A model generated the notes under the pieces. That model did not search any database. It worked only from the letters and a program-made list of their open reading frames with translations, and was not told where the DNA came from. Positions 23,901 to 33,814 of a DNA stretch of 64,000 bases are shown here, in pieces. Position numbers and translations under genes: made by a program. Every line of letters begins with the position of its first letter. The stretch's first letter is position 1. This DNA comes from Yamagishiella unicocca (taxonomy: Eukaryota; Chlorophyta; Chlorophyceae; Chlamydomonadales; Volvocaceae), in NCBI GenBank assembly GCA_003116995.1, contig BDSL01000001.1:434001-498000 (forward strand), read 5' to 3'.

Positions 23901-26197
23901 CGCAAGCGCATGGCTGTGCTTAGGCAGCTCGAGCCTGCCGCCCACCAGTGGACCTCCTTGTGTCCGTTGCTGCAGTGCTCGTAAACCTGCATCTAACCGC
24001 AGTGCACTGATAACCTGCTTGCGCAGGGCGGCAGCAACGGCGGCGGCACCGGCAGGGGCGGCGGTGGCGGCCAGGACCTGGTGGAGCAGGTCAATGCGGC
24101 CCTGCACGCCGCGTTCGACCGCCCCGATGTGCCTCTGGCGCCTGATCAGAACCAGCCGCAGGCGGAGCAAGCGGCTGCGGGCGCCAGCGAGGCGCTCCGG
24201 TCCGTGGACATGCTTCGTGACCGCCTGGTGGACCAGGTGGGCAGCAGGGCCAGTGAAACTCGCACCGTGCTCCCTCGATGAATGCAATCCCTGCCCTGCC
24301 AATCCACATCATACATCGATCGTCACAGCCACGGGTTTCAACTCTCTTGGCCCCATTGCCCGCCGCCCCCAACCCCCAAACACAGGCCCGTCTGCTCGTG
24401 TGGCACGTCTGGATGGTGGGCCGCCTGCAGCTGACTGCGGCCGCTGAGGTGGCGGCCGTCACTCGCGGCATGTGGAGCTGGCTGCTGCGCTGCGCCGCGC
24501 ACCTGGCGGCGGCGCTGGGTCTGCTGGTGGCCATGGCGTGGGCGGCTGTCGGCGGTGCGATCATCGCAGCAGGCGCCTGGGCCCTGGCCAGCTGCGTGCG
24601 GCAGCTGCGTACGGCAGCCACGTTGGAGGTGCGCACGCGACGCGTGTGGGCGCCCCTGGCGCTGCGGGCCGTGGAAGCGGTGACGGCGCTGGCGGGGCCG
24701 CTGCTGCGGACCACGCCGGTACCGATGGCGGCCCAGCGTGGTACGGGGGCTGCGGAGCCGGCTGGCGCAGCCGGGGCCGAAGGCCCTGTGCGAAAGGCAG
24801 GCGAAAAGGAGGAGGAGGAGGAGAAGCAGCAAGCGGTCAGGGAGGTGGTCACCATGCAGCAGGCGGGCAAGGAGGCCAAGGGCGAGGCGCAGGCGGCGGT
24901 TGGCGGCGCCAAGGGCACGGAGTCGGCGGCGTATGTGATGGAGAAGGGGATGCCGGCCAAGGCGGCGACGCGGGCATCGCCGCTGTGGAACGCGGTGCGG
25001 GGCGCCCAGACCTACGCGCGTGAGAGCCTGGCTTCAGTCCGCGGGTTTGTCCAGCGACTGGTGCCCATGTGAGTGTGGTTGGTTCCAGGGCCAGGCCGAG
25101 GGGCTGTGCCGGCTGGGTGCGTATTGCCGTTTGGAGGGTGAAGAGCGCAAGGAGGGAGCTTTGGTGGCACGAACGGGAAGACCATGCGGCGACGTAAGGG
25201 GGCGCTTATAGCCGCCAGTGCTGCGTCCTTTGCACACGGACGGCGGCCACCGGGCAGCATTTTAGGTTAAGTTCTCCGTTGCCTTTTAGTCGTTGGGTCA
25301 AGAGGCCGGGGTCCCGAACCAGCGCGCGCACGATCATTCCTGCTGCTGCGCGCCTACTGAATGAACACCGCCCGAATGATCGGACCCTGTACCGGTTCAG
25401 GGACCCGGCACGCGAGGAGGCCGAGGCAGCACGCGTGGTGGACAAGTACGCCGGGCTGTCGGCCTTGCTGCTCAGCGCCGACGGCGCGTACCACTCGACC
25501 CGGCGTCTGGCGCAGGCTAGCGTGGCGGCCCTGGGCGACATGGCCGGCAACGTGGTCGCGGACGCGGCTCGCAGGTGGGCGGGCGGGGGCGGGGGGGGGG
25601 CTGCGCGTGGTTTGGTTTGGCCCTGTTTGCAATTGAAAGCAAACCCTACAGCGCGAGACGAGGACGTTGGGACGCAAATTCAATTGACTCGCACGGGTAC
25701 GGCATACACATAATGCAGAGCGCTCCCTACGGCAATGCATAAGTCACACCGAAGCAGTGTCGTGCTAGGAGGTGTAGTCCACACTCTCGTTCACCAACGA
25801 TCGGCAACGCCACCATCGCCGCCGCCATCGCCGGTATCGTCGCCATTGGCTCCAGCACACCGCCGCTGCCGCCGCCCCATCTTCAACCACACCCGTCAGG
25901 TACCACATCCCCCTTCCCAAGTTCGCCTGGTTCAAGGGCAAGGCCACGCAGCTGGCGCAAGACACGGCGATCGCGAGTTTCGCGCGCATCGCCGGCACCG
26001 GCCCCGCCTCCGTGGTCGCTGGCATGGTGGGCGCTGCCGCGCCGCCGAATGCGAGTCAGGGCGGCAACCTAGCCCGCGAGGGTAGCAAGGAGGCGGCGAC
26101 GGCGACAGCACCGACCAAGGAAGGCGGCGCCGATGCACGACAGCCCACTGGCGGCGAGGCGAAGCTAACGGCGGGGGCTGGCGAGGCCACTGCTTAA
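20946..26197 (+). CDS. Unrecognised Ala/Gly-rich protein with hydrophobic segments, ~1,096 residues
   Basis: Nine exons: 20946-21111, 21390-22638, 22881-23000, 23307-23466, 23574-23693, 24027-24236, 24386-25068, 25290-25574, 25900-26197. They total 3,291 nt with all phases matching, starting MSAPRREATS and ending at TAA. Residues ~170-450 (exon 2) are an Ala/Gly/Lys-rich run of short, loosely repeated helices of the form 'AAKGTDAAGKA', resembling amphipathic LEA- or perilipin-like repeats. Hydrophobic stretches follow at ~478-500 ('WVVGGAAASAAARGAVWFL') and ~707-745 (exon 7), then an acidic patch 'EKEEEEEK' near 815. This layout suggests association with a membrane or lipid surface; that is inference. 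No catalytic motif is seen and I cannot name the family. An upstream 5' exon cannot be excluded. Confidence 0.7.
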
Positions 26198-26836
26198 GAC
26201 GATTGAAGCGGATGGCGTGCAGGTCGAACCGTACGACGGGTGACTTGTGTACACGTTCGCTTTAAGGGCCTGAATGACATTTAGTGCTATGCTTGGTTTG
26301 GAACGTGTTCCCCTCGATGCAGGTGCAAAGAGGCAGGAGGTTGACGTGGGCAGGTAGGGTTGATTGAGGGGGCCAGCGGTCAAGTACGGGCGTAAGTAAG
26401 TTTTCTGCGGCTGTTGGTTGGCGCTGAGTCGTCGCGGGGATGGTTGATCTTGCTTCCGCGAACGTTGAGGACACAGTTAAGGACGGCATTGTAAGGAAGG
26501 ACGATCAATCCCTCCACAGTTGCCGGCCCAAGGCACAACCGCGAGAGCATTGCGTCCCGCGTGTCCGCACTTTACTTCGCATATGACTTCTTCGCAATGA
26601 CTGCAGAAAATCTTGGTCCCTGCTGGAGACCATCCATGGGTACCTTAAGCCTGCAACCGATTTGATTGTTTCGTACCTATCCAAGCCTGACTGACCGTCG
26701 TCAGTCAGGGTCAGTCTGCGGGCCTGAACGGTACTGTTGACGGGCGCATCGATCTCCCTAAAAAAGGAAACGCATTCCAGCGTGACAAATTCTAGATATG
26801 GTGCAATTGACCTATTCTTAAACTTAAACCTATAGC
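26198..26836. other. Intergenic interval
   Basis: Contains the 3' UTR of the Ala-rich gene and possibly the promoter of the small Gly-rich ORF. No exon is supported. Confidence 0.45.
26490..26494 (+). terminator. Putative poly(A) signal TGTAA for the Ala-rich gene
   Basis: TGTAA about 290 nt downstream of the stop at 26197. Confidence 0.4.
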
Positions 26837-27283
26837 ATGGTTGGCATCTTTGCGCTTGTCACCTGCATGTTAGCGATTATGTCAGCGAGTGCGGACTATG
26901 CAGGACATCGCCTGTCGTCTGCAAAGGAAGTTACGCCAAAACTGGGGGATGTACGATTATCCATCACATGCTATGAAGACTTGCGCATACCGTCTGCGCG
27001 GCGCCGGCTGCGAGGAGCGAAGTTCAGCTTCACCAGGTACGGCATCGGTCAGCGCAGCACGAGCTTTTCGGGAACAGTGACGCCCGAGGTAGGGCTCAAG
27101 GCAAACCTTGCCCGAGTTGTGGGCCCGCCGCTTCCGAAAACATCTGGTGCTACCGGTGGTGGTGGTGGCGGCAATGGTGCGGGTGGCGGTGGCAACGGTG
27201 GGGGTGGTGGAGGCAACGGCGGGGGTGGTGGAGGCAACGGCGGCGGCAACGGTGGCAACGGCAATGGTGGGGGTAATCGTTGA
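26837..27283 (+). CDS. Possible small secreted Gly/Asn-rich protein (148 residues)
   Basis: A single open frame begins with a plausible signal peptide (MVGIFALVTCMLAIMSASA, cleavage near residue 19), followed by ~85 residues of unremarkable sequence and a C-terminal tail (~107-148) of Gly runs separated by Asn. Such tails occur in extracellular matrix proteins. The antisense strand over the same tail reads as a proline run (27049-27348), the pattern of algal hydroxyproline-rich wall proteins, so the coding strand is not certain. A donor-like AGGTACGG at about 27036 means an intron is possible. It lies just upstream of the expansin-like genes, which fits a wall-related neighbourhood but proves nothing. 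Confidence 0.35.
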   Translation: MVGIFALVTCMLAIMSASADYAGHRLSSAKEVTPKLGDVRLSITCYEDLRIPSARRRLRGAKFSFTRYGIGQRSTSFSGTVTPEVGLKANLARVVGPPLPKTSGATGGGGGGNGAGGGGNGGGGGGNGGGGGGNGGGNGGNGNGGGNR

Positions 27284-28501
27284 GGCCAGGGTGGCCCCTG
27301 ATGCTGCTTGTTGCGGGTTAGGTAGTGTCTGCCATACATGCGGCGCAAGCCAACGGTCCGCGTAAGGGTATTCAGCGACGATCATGGTTGCAACTTAAGA
27401 AGTGCTGATGCAAACTCTATAGCGGTTGTGATGGGATGATTGAAACCCATCCTATTGGTATGTCGGCTGGCGCGCGTAACCGTCGTTGGACTAAACGTGC
27501 TGAGGACGATGCTATGTGCGTAGGACGATGCTGGCGGCGCACGAACGGATTCGCTTCTTTTATTCCACAAACGGCATTAGTACTACTTGTCACAGTGGGC
27601 TTTGTGGTTGCACGTATGTTCCATTTGGACAGTAATTGTAAACAATCTGGAAAGCCCAGCCCAAAAGGACGTCGCTGTGAGGTTGACGAAGGTAGTCCAT
27701 TGGACGCCAAGGGCCCTACAGCATGAAACAACACTACTTACCTCGAGGGGTAAATTTTGTCGTGTTTGAAGCAGGTGCCAATGTTTATATGTATGCTGTT
27801 ACAAGTAGGCAGCACCGCCGCGGACGATACCCCGTCCATCACTTGCCAGAGGCAGCTTGCCATCGCATCACTGTGATACCCACCTAATCCTTTACCCAAG
27901 CCAACTTCATCAGCGCAATGGATGGGTTCAGCCTTCACCACCGGCATTGGCAGACTATCCACCTCTGGTCAGCTCGCAAAGCACCCTCACTACGTCAAGC
28001 CGCCGACCCATCAACTAGGGGGCCAGACCGGGGTTTGTAAGCGGATGGGTATGTCATATACATTAGGACGTGAAATGGCCTGCTGCCTTAAGAGGTCCCG
28101 GTGGTGCGTTGCAAGGGTGCACGCACCCAAAAGCCTGCCTGCTTCTAAAAACCTCAACAACTGTTGGCCGAAGACCCGAGGTACGACGTCCAGCAGATTG
28201 TTGGATGACACAAGATAGGGTTAAACATTCGCAAGTCACTTAAATCATCACTGCGTTGGTACTATTGGCCAAGTCTGCTCTTCGCAAATCGGTGACAACG
28301 TTACTGCGTTGGCACTGTTGGCCAAGGCTGGGCAATCGTAACAGAAAAAACCGTTTTCAAAATGACGGCATTCACTACTCAAATCGGGGAAATGTTAATA
28401 GCCTTTTGTACACAAAACACGCACGCCAAACGGCTCCTGCCCATCCGCTGCTTGCGCACAAAGAAACACAAGGAAAAGATCACACATACGCCTTATGCAA
28501 C
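27284..28501. other. Intergenic interval
   Basis: No supported exon. It contains an imperfect 24-bp direct repeat (core ACTGCGTTGG) at about 28249 and 28302 and probably the 3' UTR of the minus-strand expansin-like gene. Confidence 0.4.
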
Positions 28502-29814
28502 TTAACGACCCCAACCGTGCCACCCAAGGACCCAATTGCTCCAGCTAGGCTGAGATTGCTGCCTCTGGGACTGTTCCTGTTCTTGTGCGTATCCCGTGCC
28601 AGTGCTGTAACCACCGTCGCCAGAACCGTCGGAACTCTGCGAGCCACCGCTATTGCTTGTGCTCGCGCCGCCACCGTTGCCGGCAGAGCCGCTTGTGGAG
28701 CAATCCACCTCGCGATAGGACAGACCGATGACGCCAATGTTGAGGTCAGCAAGCTGCATGCGCAGAGTAAGGGGGCAACAGGAACGGGGGCCGCCTGTGA
28801 GCATAACTTATGTAGTAGGACAATAATACAAGGGAGACATACGGTTTGCAGTGTTATGTGCAGGCTTGCGAACCTAAGTAAAAGTTTCATCGTGCGCGCA
28901 TACTGGGAGCGTTCAGGGCGCGCGTCATGAAGAGAAAACTAACCTGCTGAAAGGCCTCCTGTGAGATGTCCATGTGGTTCATGTCACCGCAGCACCAGCG
29001 CTGGTTGCTGTATGCGTTGTTTGGATACTGCGGACGGGCCAAACGGGAATAAGGGAAAATTAGTGAGGATGGCTAACAGTCTGCATTTGTTTACCGTAAT
29101 CACTCTGGTAGTCACAAACGAAGGACTCGAAACTATTTGTTTTTCTGTGCCACATCACCACAGCCCAACTTGCTGCAAATGCCGGCACCTCATCCCCTTC
29201 GCAAGGATTGCTTACACGGCAAGGGCAGGCGTCCACGATAGTGATGACCACGGACTTGCTCTCGTCGTAGCATGCCCTCGAGCGTTCCAGCTTGTTGCCG
29301 TAACCATCAGTTATGTCCGCATTCCGACATTTCACCTCGTAACACTTCCTGCACGCTGAGTCTCCATGCTAAATACAAGATATGAAATTTATGGCTGCCT
29401 GGCAAGTCAAGAGCGCAAGTAAGCTTGTAAATGTGCACAACAACGGCACCGGGACTTACCCGCAGCTCGAGTCGAATCCAGCCTGCTGGTCAGACCATGC
29501 CCCAACGTTTCGACCTGTCGGTGCCCATGAGAAATGGCAGTTCGCCCTGCACCGCAGCCCATGTGGGTTGGTGAAAAATGGGCACACAAACATCCCGTAG
29601 ACTTACGATACAATCAATGTGCAATCTGCAGCTCAGTTGAAGAAGGATTACTCGAAGGTTATCTGCGCCACACATACTTGCTCATATCGGGGCCGACATC
29701 GAACCAGGTCGCGCGTCCGGGTGTCCATCCATCGTCCGCTGAGCACCCGAGCACCGCGCTAGCCGCTAGGGCAAAGGCAAGGAGCCATTGTGAAGAGATG
29801 TATGTTCCCGGCAT
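28502..29814 (-). CDS. Secreted expansin-like double-psi beta-barrel protein, 230 residues
   Basis: Exons in order: 29678-29814, 29460-29546, 29216-29348, 28944-29027, 28502-28753 (693 nt). A signal peptide of about 25 residues precedes 'DDGWTPGRATWFDVGPDM', the typical expansin N-terminus. The domain then shows 'NCHFSWAPTGRNVGAW', 'CGKCYEVKC', 'DACPC', 'RWCCGDMNHMDIS' (equivalent of the expansin HFD motif, with the Asp kept) and 'LNIGVIGLSYREVDC', the end of expansin domain 1. The second expansin domain (CBM63-like) is absent. A Ser/Gly/Asn-rich tail ending in 'WHGWGR' replaces it. Expansins loosen cell walls non-hydrolytically; action on an algal wall or matrix polymer is inferred. Exon lengths are identical to those of the plus-strand twin except the last. 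Confidence 0.85.
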
Positions 29815-30938
29815 ATTTAATCTAATAGCAAGGGGAAACGCAGGACAGACGGTCGGACTCTGCGGACCCCGTCGTGTTTGTCTGGGTCAAGTGTTTCCCG
29901 TCGCCTTTTTAGAGGAGGATATAAAAATAAATAAAAGGATCACATTTAAAAAAGTCCTTGCCTTTGCATTCTTATATTCACCCCTGGAGGCCCCAGCGAG
30001 CCTTATCCCGCGCTCGTCCCACCAGCGATTACGGAGCGAGTCCGCGGAAGTCAGCGAGTCAGCGGGCTGCTAGGCTCTAGGCAGCGTATTCCATAAATTA
30101 TTATATTATTCCGCTTATGAGGCAATCAAAGCTGCAAGCTTAAGATTGAAACTTGTGTTGGCGTCAGGCAATGGCATGCGTGACACGGCGTGACAGGACG
30201 TGGACGCCCAGAGCCTCACCAATGACACGGGGATATACAGGCAGCCTTGTGTTCATTTGTTGCATGCGGTTGGGAGTACAACCCAGCGGTTCCTGTTGGC
30301 AGGGGAAACATCGCAGCAAAAAATGCGACTGCAGTGCGTGCCACTGACCCAAGTAAATAATTTTCACAGGACACGATCAATCGATGTTGTGGCTGGGGCC
30401 TCTGCCTGCTCGCGTTACCGAAGCAAGGGGAATACGCGCGGGGGAAACAAAGGCGCATTGCCGTGCGTTAAGGCGGCAGCAGGCCAGAAGTCAACATGTT
30501 AAAGATCAACCTGCAGGTCTGCTGCGGCAACCTTCATATTGCTGACGCGGGTGTTGTGCCCAATGTGGGTCACGGCCGATGTGGGTCAGGGCAGGCAGAT
30601 CAGGGCCGGAAATGGCTAGCGCTGGACGGAGCCTGACGGAGGTACATGAGACGTGAAAATTGATGTTTCAGATGTATAATATGACCTCATTAGAGTACGA
30701 TCGGATTGTTCTTTTATGGCGCCATGCTGTCTTGCCGATCGTAAGGCGCCATGCTTTTTCGCATCGACCGGCGACCTACAACAACAAATAACGCAGGACG
30801 TTACATGCATTTTTCGTATGATAGCTTCAGCATTACCACGGAGGCATCCATGAAATCGGAGCATGTCGCAAAATTCTTGCGGCGGTATGCTCCGTAATCA
30901 TCATGGGACGAGCGCGGGACTCCCCTCCCGGGACCAGC

Positions 30939-30944
30939 ATATAA
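30939..30944 (+). promoter_or_regulatory. Possible TATA box of the plus-strand expansin-like gene
   Basis: TATAAG in the context GCATATAAGCACG lies about 185 bp before the ATG at 31129. Confidence 0.3.
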
Positions 30945-31083
30945 GCACGCGCACGGTCCTCCATTCTTCCTCTACAGTGATTCGTGCTAATATTTATCAC
31001 GTCGCCTTTTACGAGCAGAACACGCCTGGCTTGGAGCAACATCGGCCGCAGTCCCTTCGCCTGTCTGAGCGTCCGTGCCTGAA

Positions 31084-31119
31084 TAACACTGATTGGGTAT
31101 CTAACACTGATTGGGTATC
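31084..31119 (+). repeat. Perfect 18-bp tandem repeat in the 5' region of the expansin-like gene
   Basis: TAACACTGATTGGGTATC occurs twice head to tail and ends 9 bp before the start codon, probably inside the 5' UTR. Confidence 0.85.
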
Positions 31120-31128
31120 CACGGTGCA

Positions 31129-32712
31129 ATGTCATTCACATACAGCCCACGGAGATATCTCTTTACCTGTGCGCTGATAGCGGGCTCGGTGTTAGCGTGC
31201 TGGGCCGACGATGAATGGACGGCTGGACGCGCTACTTGGTTTGACGTCGGCCCCGATATGAGCAAGTAGGTCTGAAATGTAAATTAATTGCTGTACCAAC
31301 TTGCGTTGTTCCCTGCGCCCTGGCCTCTGCTGTGCAATGGATTGCCTTCTCACTTTTTCGTCAGCGTCGTTCCACGTCAATTCGTTCCAATGCTGCAGGG
31401 CCAACTGCCATTTCTCGTGGGCACCGACTGGCCAAATGGTTGGTGCGTGGCCTGACCAGCAAGAGGGCTTCGGCTCAAGCTGCGGGTAAGTGGCGCAGAA
31501 GCCCACAAGAACCGCGTCCACGCACCAACGAGTTGAATGCGTGTTGTAGCTTAGGCGATGTTTTGCATCATACATGCAGGAAGTGCTACGAGGTGAAGTG
31601 CCGGAACGCTGACATTCTTGACGGCTACGGCGACCAGCTGTCAAGGTCAAGGGCATGCTATGACGAGAGCAAGTCCGTGGTTATTACTGTCGTGGACGCC
31701 TGCCCGTGCCATGTAAGTACTTGCGGAATCCCAGGAGCGGCCCATTATAAGGGGATGGGTTCCAGGGGGGGTCCAAGCATGCTGTCTGTGAGGAAGTGCC
31801 TGAACCAGGGGAGTGCCTCGCGAAGTTTGTACCAAGGCGGGATGCCTTGGCAATTTGCCATGGAGCGAACAACGAGACGGAGTCAGGAAGGCACATCCTC
31901 CTACCCATTGCTGTGACAACCTCAACGGCCTCCTCTACGCCTATGATAGTGAGCGGACCTGTAACCCTTCCGCAGTAACGGGTCCTTGTAACCCTTCAAG
32001 GACCCTTGTAACGGTTACAGTGGGTTCCAGACCAAGAGGTTGTCGTTAAAAGGAAGGGGTCCCCATCCCCATATCCTCGCGCAATATTTCGGTCCCCGTC
32101 CCTTACCCTTTGCGCGTCGCAGTATCCAAACAATGCGTACAGCAACCAGCGCTGGTGCTGCGGTGACATGAACCACATCGACATCTCCCAGGAGGCCTTC
32201 CGGCAGGTTAGCTGGGCTTATTGTAGTATCCATTAGCTAGGCTCGTGTTTTATGCACTGAAAAACACACAGTCCACCAGCTTCGTGGGTCAGGGCATTAC
32301 CCAACTACTCTATAGCCAATTTGCTACTCAGCTGTATGCTTCGGCTCGGAATCGGGCTCCTTGCATAGGATTTCCAACGTCCTGCACTCACGTCAAACTG
32401 GGTCCGGAGCCCAGTGTAACAAATTGCAAACACTTACGTACGTCGGGCTTACAAGCGGTTCCTGCTCCCCTGACCCTGCAGCTTGCTGACCTCAACATTG
32501 GTGTCATCGGCCTTTCTTATCGCGAGGTGGATTGCTCCACGAGCGGCTCTGCCGGCAGTGGCGGCAGCAACAGCAACGGCGCTGGCTCGCAGAGTTCCGG
32601 CGATGCTGGCGACGGCGGTTACAGCACTGGCACGGGATACGCACAAGAGCCAGCAAAGCCGCAAGGACAGTCCTCGGGTGGCGGGTGGTCATGGCAACAC
32701 TGGGGCCGCTAG
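31129..32712 (+). CDS. Secreted expansin-like double-psi beta-barrel protein, 223 residues
   Basis: Exons: 31129-31265, 31399-31485, 31580-31712, 32123-32206, 32482-32712 (672 nt). The first four exon lengths (137, 87, 133, 84) equal those of the minus-strand gene at 28502-29814. The signal peptide starts MSFTYSPRRYLF and is followed by 'WTAGRATWFDVGPDM', 'NCHFSWAPTGQMVGAW', 'CGKCYEVKC', 'VVDACPC', 'RWCCGDMNHIDIS' and 'LNIGVIGLSYREVDC', i.e. a full expansin domain 1 with its cysteines and the HFD-equivalent Asp. The CBM63-type second domain is missing. A Ser/Gly/Asn-rich tail ends in 'WSWQHWGR'. The pair arose by inverted duplication. Plant natriuretic-peptide-like proteins also have only this domain, but the length and motifs are nearer expansin. 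Confidence 0.87.
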
Positions 32713-33814
32713 GGAGGGCAAGGATATGATACGCGCGTATAATCTCTTATAAAAACAAACGTGTTGTGTTAATGTTCGGATGCGCCTTCGCGACCGTTAC
32801 TCGCCCTAGTGACTGACATTGTCCGGCCCGTTCCGGACATATTGCCGCAGGATGAGCGTACGGTTACTTGTAGTAACATGCATGAACATCATATGCTGGC
32901 GCATTCCTGCAGGATGCCAAACCAGTGTTAGCATTAGTTACTGGTAGTTGTAGTCAATCGTATTTGTCTTTGGGCACATGTTTTAACCTACGAATTCGAG
33001 TCTTTAGAACACTGCGGTGGACTCCATTGCATTAGCGGTAGCGCTTGGTCTCCGCTTGGCATTACATTGCTAGTGGTCTGCTGCGCTTAGATACGCGGAC
33101 AGGATCAGCGCTGGCATAAGTTAATAAGCATGTGGTGCCAACAGCAGCTGGTGTGGCGGAAGCATGATAACAGCGGATGATGGGTTTTAAAACCACAGCA
33201 GGCCAAGGCATTCATGACAACCCAGGCAAGCTTGACCTTCGTTGGCAAGTCAGCTTGTAACATACACGATGACGATGCGCCCGATGGCTCTATCTTACGG
33301 CCTGAGCCCTACCGTAACAACTACTTCTAGAAACAATGTGCAGTGTCGGACCATACACAGCAACTTCCCCAGCAAGGAGTGAGCTATTCTGTGTCCCACG
33401 ACACCGCTTGGTCCATTGCAATCAGAATAACGGCCATTCGTTTATGATATTCCCTACAAGTATTCAAGGGACTTAAGGGTGATCAACAATCTTGAATCAT
33501 ACGAGACATAACGCATAGGTCAGGTCAATGCTGCCGAACTATCCAAAGGTGCACATTTAGTGGGGCCCGTTCGCAGCTGGCACTACGCTTCACATCCGTC
33601 GTCGCCAAGCTGCAACGAGCTGTGCTAAAGAGTTCAACAGTAATGCCGTGCGAATTCGTGTTGCCCCTGTACAGCGTGGGGTCAACCGCCCAAGCGTCAA
33701 TAAATCGCCATAAGCAAGTGAAGAGCACCGACCTATTTAATAACATATACCTGCGTGTGCCCTCGTACGCATTGAGTGGGTTTAGCCGCATAGCGCTATG
33801 TTGTGTGGTGCCTC
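32713..33814. other. Convergent intergenic interval
   Basis: Lies between the stop of the plus-strand expansin-like gene and that of the minus-strand nucleotidase gene, so it should hold both 3' UTRs. A TGTAA at 33256-33260 could serve the expansin-like gene. No gene is seen. Confidence 0.45.

Larger units (their letters stand above)
29815..31128. promoter_or_regulatory. Divergent intergenic region between the two expansin-like genes
   Basis: About 1.3 kb separates the two start codons. No exon is seen, so both promoters should be here. The part near 29920-29960 is strongly AT-rich. Confidence 0.45.

Noticed and set aside
27049..27348. Minus-strand proline-rich ORF as a pherophorin-type gene
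   Set aside because: No signal peptide and no flanking cysteine-containing globular domain on that strand; the plus strand has a signal peptide. It is kept only as an alternative.
30153..30502. Overlapping short ORFs between the expansin-like genes
   Set aside because: No motif, signal peptide or splice pattern; consistent with promoter DNA.
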